From assembly GCF_014483895.1 (NCBI RefSeq), contig NZ_CP059987.1:1736001-1800000 (forward strand): a stretch of DNA of 64,000 nt. The letters run 5' to 3'. The notes below the pieces were generated by a model. It did not search any database and was not told the DNA's origin. It saw nothing but the letters and a program-made list of their open reading frames with translations. A program made the translations under genes and the position numbers. This stretch comes from Protaetiibacter sp. SSC-01 (GTDB lineage Bacteria > Actinomycetota > Actinomycetes > Actinomycetales > Microbacteriaceae). Shown here in pieces: positions 56,401 through 64,000 of the stretch. Within the stretch, counting starts at the first letter, position 1; each line of letters begins with the position of its first letter.

Positions 56401-57129
56401 TCAGTGAGGGGAGATGGTCGCGTGCACCAGCTCGACGACCGCCTGAACGGTCTGATCGAAGTCGAGCTCGGTGGAGTCGATCGTGGTGACCCCGGGTGCC
56501 GCCGTCATGAAGTCGACCACCTGGGAGTCGCGGGCGTCGCGCTCGCGCAGCTGCTCCGCCGTGGAGGCGGTGCCGGGCGCCAGCTCCGCCGATCGCCTGG
56601 CAATTCTAACCGCCTCGTCGGCCGTGAGCAGGATGCGCACCTGGGCGTCGGGCGCGACGACCGTCGTGATGTCGCGCCCCTCGACGACGATGCCGGGCGC
56701 CGAGGTGCCCGCGATCATCCGTCGGAACGCGTCGTTGAGGGCGAGCCGCACCTCGGGCACGCGCGCGACGTCGCTCACGACGGCCGAGACACGGGGCTCG
56801 CGGATGGCGGCCGTGACATCCGTCTCGCCCACGCGCACGCGCGTGCCCTCGTCGGTCACCTCGGTCGTGTAGGCGAAGCCGTCGAGCAGCGCGACGACGG
56901 ATGCCGCATCCGCGGTATCGAGGCCGCTCTCGAGGGCGAGCCAGGTGAGCGCGCGGTAGGCGGCGCCCGTGTCGAGGAAGGCGTAGCCGAGGCGCCGCGA
57001 GGCCGCCTTGCTGACGCTCGACTTGCCCGAGCCCGCGGGGCCGTCGACGGCGACGACGACGGGGCGACCGAGGTCGGGGCGGCCGAGGTCGGGGCGGCCG
57101 AGGTCGGGGCGGCCAAGGTCGGGGCTCAC
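56401..57129 (-). CDS. cmk: Cytidylate kinase with N-terminal pentapeptide repeats
   Basis: The 242-residue kinase phosphorylates CMP and dCMP. Walker A is [13 protein letters not shown] (Lys36), followed by [35 protein letters not shown] and the lid region RIARRSAEL. Unusually, residues 4-23 are four exact copies of DLGRP, encoded by a 15-bp tandem repeat. The GTG start overlaps the tyrA stop (GTGA). Confidence 0.94.
   Translation of the reverse strand: MSPDLGRPDLGRPDLGRPDLGRPVVVAVDGPAGSGKSSVSKAASRRLGYAFLDTGAAYRALTWLALESGLDTADAASVVALLDGFAYTTEVTDEGTRVRVGETDVTAAIREPRVSAVVSDVARVPEVRLALNDAFRRMIAGTSAPGIVVEGRDITTVVAPDAQVRILLTADEAVRIARRSAELAPGTASTAEQLRERDARDSQVVDFMTAAPGVTTIDSTELDFDQTVQAVVELVHATISPH
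57060..57127. repeat. 15-bp tandem repeat in the cmk 5' end
   Basis: The unit GGTCGGGGCGGCCGA occurs four times with a strict 15-bp period (GGTCGGGGC begins at 57072, 57087, 57102 and 57117). One base differs in the copy nearest the start. Copy changes would keep the reading frame. Confidence 0.9.
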
Positions 57130-58217
57130 CGCTCCGCCTCCATGAGCGTCCAGCCGCGCTGCTCGAGCGCGGTCGCGAGCGGATGCGCGGCCTCCGGCAG
57201 CACGGAGATCTCGGCGAAGCCGACGCGTGTCTCGGGCGAGTGCTCGATGCGGAGATCCTCCATGTTGACGCCCTCCTCGCCGATCTCGGTGAGCAGGCGC
57301 GCGAGCTCGCCGGGCTTGTCGTCGACCTTGACGACGAGGGAGGCGTAGCGCTTGTCCTGACCGTGCTTGCCGGGGATGCGCGACACTCCGTCGTTGCCTG
57401 CCACGAGGGCCTCGGCGATGACGCGGCGCGACGCAGGGGCCTCGGGGTCGTCGAGCGCGGCGATGACGGCGTCGAGGTCGTCGCGCAGCGGGCGCAGCAC
57501 GGCGGCCACCTCGGCGGCGTTGGCGCCGAGGATCTGCACCCACAGCTCGGGGCTGCTGCCCGCGATGCGTGTCGTGTCGCGCAGGCCCTGGCCCGCGAGG
57601 CCGAGCGCCGTGCCCGACCCCTCGCGCAGGCGGCTCGCGAGGAGGCTCGCGACGAGCTGCGGCGCGTGGGAGACGAGGGCGACGCTGCGGTCGTGCACGG
57701 CGACATCCATCTCGATCGGCACGGCGCCGAGGTCGAGCACCATGTCCTCGATCGCGGCGGCGCGACGGTACGTGATGCCGTCGTGGCCCGCGAGGATCCA
57801 CGGGCGGCCGATGAACAGGTCGGCGCGTGCCGAGACCGCTCCCCCGCGCTCGCGACCCGCCATGGGGTGGGAGCCGAGGTAGCGCGAGAGGTCGGCGCCG
57901 CGCTCGCGCAGCTCGGTGAGGGGCGCGAGCTTGACGCTCGCGACATCCGTCACGAGGGCGTCGGGGTAGCGCTCGAGCTCGGCCGCCACGACGTCGGCGA
58001 CGACGTCCGGCGGCACGGCGACGACGATGAGTCCCGGGGCGTCGCCCTCCGCGGGCGCGCGACCGGCGCCGTAGGCGATCGCGAGGGCGCGCGTCGACGG
58101 CGAGGCGTCGTCGAGGATGACGTCGACGCCCTTCGCCGAGAGCCCGAGGCCGATGCTCGCTCCGAGCAGCCCGGAGCCGACGACGCGCACCTGCTCGATG
58201 AGGCGGCGGTCGTTCAT
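57126..58217 (-). CDS. tyrA: Prephenate dehydrogenase with ACT domain
   Basis: The 363-residue enzyme oxidises prephenate to 4-hydroxyphenylpyruvate in tyrosine synthesis. It has a Rossmann loop [17 protein letters not shown], the active-site segment [14 protein letters not shown] and [14 protein letters not shown]-terminal ACT domain (about residues 285-363, [30 protein letters not shown] split across it) is expected to give tyrosine feedback. The start overlaps the rluB stop by 4 bp. Confidence 0.93.
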   Translation of the reverse strand: MNDRRLIEQVRVVGSGLLGASIGLGLSAKGVDVILDDASPSTRALAIAYGAGRAPAEGDAPGLIVVAVPPDVVADVVAAELERYPDALVTDVASVKLAPLTELRERGADLSRYLGSHPMAGRERGGAVSARADLFIGRPWILAGHDGITYRRAAAIEDMVLDLGAVPIEMDVAVHDRSVALVSHAPQLVASLLASRLREGSGTALGLAGQGLRDTTRIAGSSPELWVQILGANAAEVAAVLRPLRDDLDAVIAALDDPEAPASRRVIAEALVAGNDGVSRIPGKHGQDKRYASLVVKVDDKPGELARLLTEIGEEGVNMEDLRIEHSPETRVGFAEISVLPEAAHPLATALEQRGWTLMEAER

Positions 58218-59074
58218 CGGGGGCCTCGCTTTTTGGTGCTCGGGGTGCGGGCGGGCGCGCCGGATGCGGTGGCGCCGCCGCGCGCGTCGTGTGCCTTCGC
58301 ATCGCGGGCGAGGGCGAGGAGCGCGCCGACCTCCACCTTAGTGAGATCGCGCATCCGCCCCGCCCCGAGCGAGCCGAGGTGCAGCGGACCGAAGGATCGG
58401 CGCACGAGCTCGATGACGGGGTGGCCGACGGCGGCCATCATGCGGCGGACGATGCGGTTGCGACCCGAGTGCAGGGTGATCTCGACGATCGTGCGACCGC
58501 CCGAGGGCTCGCCCACGACACGCACGCGATCGGCGGCGATGGGCCCGTCGTCGAGCTCGACGCCCTGGCGGAGGCGACGCAGCGCATCCTGCTTCACGAC
58601 GCCGCGGACGGTCGCGAGGTAGGTCTTCTCGACGCCGTACGACGGATGCGCGAGCACGTGAGCGAGCTCGCCGTCGTTCGTGAGCACGAGCAGCCCCGTC
58701 GTCTCGGCGTCGAGGCGGCCCACGTTGTACACGCGCTCCCCCGCCTGCTCGGCGTAGCGGGCGAGATCGGGGCGCCCCTGCTCGTCGGACATCGAGCTCA
58801 CGACGCCCTTCGGCTTGTTGAGCATGAGGTAGCGCTTCCCGACGTCGAGCTGCACGGGCACGCCGTCGACCTCGACGGCGTCGGTCGCGGGCTCGATGCG
58901 GCGCCCGAGCTCGGTCACGACGCTGCCGTTGACGCTCACACGCCCCTCGACGATGTACTGCTCGCACACGCGGCGCGAGGCGACGCCCGCGGCCGCGAGC
59001 ACCTTCTGCAGACGCTGTCCTGAGCCCGTCGAAGGGCGTTCGCCCTCGGGGCGCTCGTCCCACGGATGTGTCAT
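58214..59074 (-). CDS. rluB: 23S rRNA pseudouridine synthase RluB-type
   Basis: The 286-residue RsuA-family enzyme has an N-terminal S4 domain ([20 protein letters not shown]), the catalytic motif [18 protein letters not shown] with its aspartate, and [19 protein letters not shown]. The segment RPSTGSGQ before the S4 domain is the translated product of a dispersed repeat (59018-59038). Start and stop overlap scpB and tyrA by 4 bp each. Confidence 0.92.
   Translation of the reverse strand: MTHPWDERPEGERPSTGSGQRLQKVLAAAGVASRRVCEQYIVEGRVSVNGSVVTELGRRIEPATDAVEVDGVPVQLDVGKRYLMLNKPKGVVSSMSDEQGRPDLARYAEQAGERVYNVGRLDAETTGLLVLTNDGELAHVLAHPSYGVEKTYLATVRGVVKQDALRRLRQGVELDDGPIAADRVRVVGEPSGGRTIVEITLHSGRNRIVRRMMAAVGHPVIELVRRSFGPLHLGSLGAGRMRDLTKVEVGALLALARDAKAHDARGGATASGAPARTPSTKKRGPR
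59018..59038. repeat. CTGAGCCCGTCGAAGG-type dispersed repeat inside rluB
   Basis: TGTCCTGAGCCCGTCGAAGG is a short element I know from many actinobacterial intergenic regions. Here it is read in frame as STGSGQ in the flexible N-terminus of RluB. Confidence 0.6.
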
Positions 59075-59718
59075 CGCGCGCCGAGCTCCTCGAAGCCCTC
59101 GACGCCGTCGGGCAGCAGGGGCGAGATGGGCGGCAGCTCGTCGAGCGAGTTGATGCCGAGCTGGGTGAGCAGCAGCGGCGTCGTCTCGTAGTGGATGGCG
59201 CCCGTCTCGGCGTCGGTGTAGGCCTCGGTGATGAGGCCGCGTCCGAGCAGCGTGCGCACGACCGAGTCGACGTTGACGGCACGGATGGCGGCGATCGAGC
59301 TGCGCGCGATCGGCTGCTTGTAGGCGATCACGGCGAGGGTCTCGAGGGCCGCCTGCGAGAGCTTGGTGGGGCTCTGCGTGAGCACGAAATCGCGCACGAG
59401 GTCGTCGTGCTCCGCGCGCACGTAGAGGCGCCATCCGCCTCCCACCTCGCGCAGCTCGAAGCCGCGGCGGGGGCCGCCCGACTCGCCGTCGTAGTCGGCC
59501 ACGAGACGCTCGAGCGACTGGCGCACGGCCGGCACGGGCGCGCCGAGAGCCGTCGCGAGGGTCACGAGAGGGAGCGGCTCGTCGGCGACGAGCATGATCG
59601 CCTCGAGGCGCCGCTCGAGGTCGGCCTCACCCCGCTGATCGCGTGCCGGCGAAGCCGGCGCCTCACCCCGCTGATCGAGTGCCGGCGAAGCCGGCGTATC
59701 GAGATCCTCATCGGTCAT
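59071..59718 (-). CDS. scpB: Segregation and condensation protein ScpB
   Basis: The 215-residue winged-helix protein joins ScpA and SMC in chromosome condensation. The core is RRLEAIMLVADEPLPLVTLA, LSQAALETLAVIAYKQPIAR and VRTLLGRGLITEAY. Before the core, residues 8-31 are two copies of a 12-residue unit (PASPALDQRGEA and PASPARDQRGEA) encoded by repeat DNA. It overlaps scpA by 11 bp and rluB by 4 bp. Confidence 0.93.
   Translation of the reverse strand: MTDEDLDTPASPALDQRGEAPASPARDQRGEADLERRLEAIMLVADEPLPLVTLATALGAPVPAVRQSLERLVADYDGESGGPRRGFELREVGGGWRLYVRAEHDDLVRDFVLTQSPTKLSQAALETLAVIAYKQPIARSSIAAIRAVNVDSVVRTLLGRGLITEAYTDAETGAIHYETTPLLLTQLGINSLDELPPISPLLPDGVEGFEELGAR
59625..59703. repeat. 36-bp tandem repeat of the palindromic family inside scpB
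   Basis: Two 36-bp units (59625-59660 and 59661-59696) are identical at 35 positions. Each carries CTGATCG(A/C)GTGCCGGC-GAA-GCCGGCG, and the outer one runs on into TATCGAGATC. The arms match the TGGTTGAGTAGC/TATCGAAACC family seen at 42.2 kb. Confidence 0.8.
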
Positions 59719-60520
59719 AGTCGGCCCCCAGGGTCGCGAGTTGGTCGTCGTTCCAGTGCGCCGCCGTCCAGCGCAGGGTGATCTCGCCGAGCGGCTCGAA
59801 CTGCTCGAAGCCGATCGCGGCGTGCCGGTAGAGCTCGAGCACCGCGAGGAACCGCGCGATGACGACGCCGCGCTGGTCGGCGCCCGCGACGAGCTCGCGG
59901 AACGTCGTGGCCGCCCCCGACCGCAGGAGCGTCACGACGACGGCCGCCTGCTCCCGGATGCTGACGAGCGGCGCGTGCAGGTGGTCGAGCCCGACGACGG
60001 GGATCTCCCGCGGCGCCATGGCGAGTGCGGCGAGCGCCGCGAAGTCGTGCAGGCTGAGCGTCCACACGAGCTCGGGTGTCTGCCGTCGGTACTTCTCCTC
60101 GAGCCGCACCGAGCGTGCGTGCCGACCCGACTCGGCATCGAGGTGCTGCTCGAACCAGCGCGCGGCCTCCTTGAACGCCCGGTACTGCAGCAGTCGGGCG
60201 AAGAGCAGGTCGCGGGCCTCGAGCAGCGCGACGTCCTCGGCGTCGACGAGCTCGCCCTGCGGCAGAAGCCCCGCGACCTTGAGGTCGAGGAGCGTCGCGG
60301 CGACGACGAGGAACTCGCTCGCCTGATCGAGCTCCTCGGGGCCGTCGAGGCCCTTGAGGTACGAGATGAACTCGTCGGTCACCTTCGAGAGCGACACCTC
60401 GGTGATGTCGAGCTCGTGCTTCGTGATGAGCGACAGCAGCAGGTCGAAGGGGCCGTCGAAGTTCGCGAGGGTGAGGCGGAATCCGCCCGTCTCCGGCTCC
60501 GCCGCAACCGCCTCCTGCAT
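59708..60520 (-). CDS. scpA: Segregation and condensation protein ScpA
   Basis: The 270-residue kleisin bridges the SMC heads. It shows LTLANFDGPFDLLLSLITKHELDITEVSLSKVTDEF split across the N-terminal domain, FLVVAATLLDLKVAGLLP, and a C-terminal winged helix (VVIARFLAVLELYRHAAIGF). TAGACT lies 7 nt before the ATG on the minus strand, with no ribosome-binding site, so the scpA-der operon probably starts here as a leaderless message. The longer ORF overlaps the ABC exporter gene. Confidence 0.94.
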   Translation of the reverse strand: MQEAVAAEPETGGFRLTLANFDGPFDLLLSLITKHELDITEVSLSKVTDEFISYLKGLDGPEELDQASEFLVVAATLLDLKVAGLLPQGELVDAEDVALLEARDLLFARLLQYRAFKEAARWFEQHLDAESGRHARSVRLEEKYRRQTPELVWTLSLHDFAALAALAMAPREIPVVGLDHLHAPLVSIREQAAVVVTLLRSGAATTFRELVAGADQRGVVIARFLAVLELYRHAAIGFEQFEPLGEITLRWTAAHWNDDQLATLGADYDR

Positions 60521-60585
60521 GGGGGCGAGTCTAGTTGTCGACGGGGCCTCGGCCCGTCCGGGCTCGCCCCGTCGGGCCGCCGCGC

Positions 60586-62397
60586 TCAGCGGTACGAGGC
60601 CGCCTGCAGCTCGTAGAGCTCGGCGTAGAGCCCGCCCGCCGCCATGAGCTCCTCGTGGCTGCCCGCCTGCGCGATGCGGCCCCCGGCGACGACGACGATG
60701 AGGTCTGCCATCCGCACGGTGGAGAAGCGGTGGGACACGAGCACGGTGACGGCGCCGGTTCGCTCCCCCACCCGCCGTGCGGTGTCGGCGTACTGCTCGA
60801 AGAGCTCGTGCTCGGCCTGGGCGTCGAGGGCGGAGGTCGGCTCGTCGAGCACGAGCAGCAGCGGCTCCGGGCGCATCATGGCGCGCGCGAGGGCGACCTT
60901 CTGCCACTGCCCGCCCGAGAGCTCGGTGCCGTCGTGGTAGCTCTTGCCGAGCAGGGTGTCGAGGCCGTCGTCGAAGCGCTCGAGGAGCGAGTCGGAGCGG
61001 GCGCGCGTGATCGCGCCGCGCACGGCGGGCTCGTCGTCGAGGGCGTCGAGCTCGCCGATGCCGATCGACTCCCGCGCGGGCAGCTCGAAGCGCACGAAGT
61101 CCTGGAACCCGGCCGAGATGCGCGTGCGCCACTCGTCGACCGCGAACTCGCGCACGTCGATGCCATCGACCGTGAGCGCGCCCTCGTCGACGTCATAGAA
61201 GCGACACAGCAGCTTCACGAGGCTCGTCTTCCCCGCGCCGTTCTCGCCCACGATCGCGACCGTCGATCCGGCGGGCAGCACGAGGTCGACGCCCTCGAGC
61301 ACGCGCGCGTCGGTTCCCGGGTAGCCGAACGCCGCGCGCTCGAGGCGGATGCCGTGCTCGAGCCGCGCGGGCACGGGTCGCGGCTCGGCGGGGTCGTCGC
61401 GATGCACGAGGCGCTCGACCCACGCGACGGTGCGCATCATCCGCGACCCCCGCTGCAGCTCCTGCAGCACCCCCACGGCGGCCGCGACCTGCTGGTTGAC
61501 CTGCCCCGCGAGGATGATGACGAGGATGACGTCGCCGACGCTCGCGCGCCCGTCGACCGCACGCGAGATCACGAGCAGCGTCGCCCCGATGTACGCGACG
61601 GCGAAGATGAGCTGCCCGAGCAGGCGCGGCACGAGAGCGCGACCCTGGGCCCGGTTCAGCACCCGGGCGGCGGCACTCCACGAGTCGGCCTGACGGCGGC
61701 GGATCTCGCCGTCGAGCCCGCACGCGCGCAACTCCTTCGCGGGGCCGGCGGATGCCGCGAGCCGCAGCAGATGCCACGAGCGTCGGATGTGGCCCGCCGA
61801 GGCCTCGCGGCCCTCCGCGAGGATGTCCTCCGCGCGGCGACCGAGCAGGAGCGGCGGCACGGCAGCGATCGGCAGCAGGAGCAGCCACGGCGACACGAGG
61901 GCGAGCATGACGGCGGTCGTCGCGATGGCGATCGCGAGCGAGAACGCGGTGAAGAGCGTCTCCACCTGCTGACGTGTGCGCGACACCTCCTGGCGAAGCA
62001 CCTGCAACCGGTCCGCGTAGTCGGCGCGGTCGTGGTGCGCGAGGCCCGCCGAGCCGTTCGAGAGCAGGATGAGGCGGCGCTGCATCGCGAGCTCCGCGGC
62101 CTCGCCGAGCTCGAAGTGGAAGATGTGCGCGAAGTGCCCCGCGGTGAGCGCCGCGATGAGCAGCACACCCGCGGCGACCGCCGCGCCGACGGCGCCCTGC
62201 GCGTCTCCCGCGAGCGCACGGTCCGTGAGCGCGCTGAGCGCACCCGCGCCGAACGGGATGGCCACGGCCTGCACGACCATGAGCGCGCCGGCCACGAGCA
62301 TCCGTGCGGGGCTCTCGCGCCAGCTCGTGGCGACGAGGGCGCCGATGCCGCGCAGCAGGCCCCCGCCCACCGCGGTGTCGGGATCCCGCCGCGTCAT
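60586..62397 (-). CDS. ABC exporter half-transporter, second subunit
   Basis: The 603-residue half-transporter has an N-terminal membrane domain (about six helices, residues 20-310) and a C-terminal ATPase: Walker A VGENGAGKTSLVKLL, signature LSGGQWQKVALARAMM, Walker B LLLVLDEPTSALDAQAE and H-loop LVSHRFSTVR. Both ATPase halves look catalytically complete. The start overlaps the stop of the first subunit (ATGA), so the two probably form a heterodimer. Substrate is unknown. Confidence 0.9.
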   Translation of the reverse strand: MTRRDPDTAVGGGLLRGIGALVATSWRESPARMLVAGALMVVQAVAIPFGAGALSALTDRALAGDAQGAVGAAVAAGVLLIAALTAGHFAHIFHFELGEAAELAMQRRLILLSNGSAGLAHHDRADYADRLQVLRQEVSRTRQQVETLFTAFSLAIAIATTAVMLALVSPWLLLLPIAAVPPLLLGRRAEDILAEGREASAGHIRRSWHLLRLAASAGPAKELRACGLDGEIRRRQADSWSAAARVLNRAQGRALVPRLLGQLIFAVAYIGATLLVISRAVDGRASVGDVILVIILAGQVNQQVAAAVGVLQELQRGSRMMRTVAWVERLVHRDDPAEPRPVPARLEHGIRLERAAFGYPGTDARVLEGVDLVLPAGSTVAIVGENGAGKTSLVKLLCRFYDVDEGALTVDGIDVREFAVDEWRTRISAGFQDFVRFELPARESIGIGELDALDDEPAVRGAITRARSDSLLERFDDGLDTLLGKSYHDGTELSGGQWQKVALARAMMRPEPLLLVLDEPTSALDAQAEHELFEQYADTARRVGERTGAVTVLVSHRFSTVRMADLIVVVAGGRIAQAGSHEELMAAGGLYAELYELQAASYR

Positions 62398-64000
62398 GCG
62401 TCCTCCTCCTCGGCGTCGAGTCCGCGCGCGAAGCGCTCGGCCTGCAGGCGGAAGAGGCGGGCGTAGTGGCCGTCGGCCGCCAGGAGCGCCCCGTGGTCCC
62501 CCGCCTCGACCGCGCGCCCCTTCTCGATGACGACGATGTGGTCGGCCCGCCGCACCGACGAGAAGCGGTGCGAGATGAGCAGCGCCGTCGCGCCGCGCGT
62601 GATGTCGACGAAGTGGTCGAAGAACTCCACCTCGGCGCGCACGTCGAGGGCGCTCGTCGGCTCGTCGAGCACGAGCACGCCCGCGCCCTGCGCGAGGGCG
62701 TAGAGCGAGCGCGCGATCGCGACGCGCTGCCACTGGCCGCCCGAGAGGTCGACGCCGCCCTCGTAGCCGCGCGACAGCACGGTGTCGTACGTCGCGGGCA
62801 GCGCCTCCAGCACGTCGGCGATGTCGGCGCGACGGGCGGCGGTGCGGATGGCCCCCGCGTCGTGCGGCGCCCAGGCGGCGCCGAGTGCGATGTTGTCGGC
62901 GGCCGAGAGCTCGTAGCGCACGAAGTCCTGGAAGATGACCGACACCGCCCGCCGCCACAGCACGGGGTCGAACTCGCGGATGTCGACGCCGTCTGCCGTG
63001 ATGCGGCCGCCGGTCGGCTCGTAGAGGCGCGTGAGCAGCTTGACGAGCGTCGTCTTGCCGGCGCCGTTGACGCCGACGAGCGCTGTGGAGCGTCCCGCGA
63101 CGAGCTCGAGGTCGAGGCCGTCGAGCACGGGTCGCTCGCTGCCCGGATAGCGGAACGTCACGTTCTCGAAGCGGATGGTGAGGGCGCGTCCGAGCGCGAG
63201 GCCGGCATCCGAGCCCTCGCCCGGCGTCGTCTCGCCCGCGAGCAGCTCGTCGCGGCGGGCCTCGAGGCGGCGGAGCGCGCTGAGCGTCTGGGCACCGAAC
63301 TGCGTGAGCACGTCGGCCTCCGGGTAGTACTGGCCGAGCAGCACGGCGAGCGCGACCGCCTGGGTGCCGAGCGCGAGACCCGCGACGTCGATGCCGCCGT
63401 CGCTCGCGACCACCGCGATCGCGACGAGCACCGCCAGGATGACGGCGAGACCGATCGCCGTGAACGCGATGTACGGGCGGAAGAAGATCCGGCGGCGCTC
63501 GGATGCGACCTGGCCGAACATCGCGAGGTAGGGCGTGCGGGTGCGATCGGCGACCCACGACGCGAGGTCGAAGACGCGCAGCTCCTTGGCCGACGCGGGG
63601 CCCGTGCCGAGCCCGAGGAAGTACTCGTACTCGCGCCCCTCGCGCTCGACGCGGTCCCACACCGTCGAGTACTTGCGCATGCCGCCGCGCTGCCCGTAGC
63701 GGAAGACGAGCGTCACGACGCAGATGCCGACCGCGGCCCACCAGCCGACGACGACAGCCACGAGCACGACGAGACCGAGCAGCTGCGTGTAGCGCGCGAT
63801 GAGCGCGAGCATGCCCGCACCTCCCGAGCCGGGGGTCGCCCAGTCGTTCTCGAGGAACCGCGTCGTGCCGCCGAGGTCGTCGAGGAAGCCCTGGTCCTCG
63901 AGGATGCCGATGCCCGTCGTCGACGACACCGCGGCCACCAGATCATCGCGCACGAGGGCGTCGAGCCGCAGGCGCAGGCGCTCTGAGAGCGCTCCCACGA
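62394..64000 (-). CDS. ABC exporter half-transporter, first subunit, 5' truncated
   Basis: At least 535 residues are visible; the reading frame is open at the window edge and the first membrane helices are missing, so the start lies outside. The membrane domain (LGLVVLVAVVVGWWAAVG onwards) is followed by Walker A VGVNGAGKTTLVKLLTRL, signature LSGGQWQRVAIARSL, Walker B VLVLDEPTSALDVRAE and ISHRFSSVR. It pairs with the gene at 60586-62397. Confidence 0.9.
   Translation of the reverse strand, partial: VGALSERLRLRLDALVRDDLVAAVSSTTGIGILEDQGFLDDLGGTTRFLENDWATPGSGGAGMLALIARYTQLLGLVVLVAVVVGWWAAVGICVVTLVFRYGQRGGMRKYSTVWDRVEREGREYEYFLGLGTGPASAKELRVFDLASWVADRTRTPYLAMFGQVASERRRIFFRPYIAFTAIGLAVILAVLVAIAVVASDGGIDVAGLALGTQAVALAVLLGQYYPEADVLTQFGAQTLSALRRLEARRDELLAGETTPGEGSDAGLALGRALTIRFENVTFRYPGSERPVLDGLDLELVAGRSTALVGVNGAGKTTLVKLLTRLYEPTGGRITADGVDIREFDPVLWRRAVSVIFQDFVRYELSAADNIALGAAWAPHDAGAIRTAARRADIADVLEALPATYDTVLSRGYEGGVDLSGGQWQRVAIARSLYALAQGAGVLVLDEPTSALDVRAEVEFFDHFVDITRGATALLISHRFSSVRRADHIVVIEKGRAVEAGDHGALLAADGHYARLFRLQAERFARGLDAEEEDA

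Overview
The window is high-GC DNA (roughly 70% by eye). It has short intergenic gaps, many GTG starts and actinobacterial gene families throughout: mraZ/rsmH/pbpB, DUF3040, an Rv2175c-like protein beside a PASTA kinase, class II DAHP synthase, GarA, FtsR, emfourin and Ddn-like proteins. Gene content, the typical palindromic repeats (TGGTTGAGTAGC paired with TATCGAAACC) and codon usage suggest a member of the Microbacteriaceae (Micrococcales). That assignment is inference; no rRNA is present. One tRNA gene was seen, and no CRISPR array.

Layout. (1) 1-4.7 kb: the upstream part of a division and cell-wall (dcw) operon on the minus strand, mraZ-rsmH-ftsL-like-ftsI-murE, with a recognisable mraZ promoter and GTGG boxes. 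(2) 4.7-17.3 kb: a block whose order resembles the Mycobacterium tuberculosis Rv2158c-Rv2187 segment: polyprenyl synthase, HelR-type ATPase, Rv2175c-like protein, LysM protein, PASTA Ser/Thr kinase, aroG, plsC, glk, fadD15-like ligase. (3) 17.3-26 kb: def, MinD-like ATPase, pyruvate carboxylase, ParA, two MerR regulators (one FtsR-like), GarA-like FHA protein and a CDP-alcohol phosphatidyltransferase. (4) 26-34.4 kb: small accessory genes, including an M4 protease with its emfourin inhibitor, Nudix, S4 and macrodomain proteins, a Ddn-like oxidoreductase and a frameshifted phosphoribosyltransferase. (5) 34.4-39.3 kb: a 4.8 kb genomic island in the 3' end of tRNA-Pro(GGG). It is bounded by a 22/23-base direct repeat and carries a lipid-type operon (unknown protein, fatty-acid desaturase, diacylglycerol kinase), IS3 relics and a broken gene, but no integrase. 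(6) 39.5-54.7 kb: kynureninase, apt, a lipoprotein, a 0.63 kb cluster of inverted repeats, an NMT1-type ABC importer, a short UvrA paralogue, an HhH-GPD protein, a P1B-type ATPase, lactate dehydrogenase and a divergent TetR/MFS pair. (7) 54.8-64 kb: the tightly overlapping operon scpA-scpB-rluB-tyrA-cmk-der, preceded by a heterodimeric ABC exporter that runs off the window.

The strongest genome-wide signal is promoter layout. At about a dozen and a half genes on both strands, a TAnnnT-type -10 box lies 6-8 nt (usually exactly 6) before the ATG or GTG, which implies leaderless mRNAs. The other notable signals are the tRNA-Pro island with terminators on both sides, palindromic repeats that have entered coding sequence (scpB, rluB), and in-frame tandem repeats in cmk and scpB. 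Conserved clusters do core work (division, envelope lipids, chromosome segregation, anaplerosis). The 26-54 kb stretch between the ParA/FtsR/GarA cluster and the ScpAB cluster is largely accessory.
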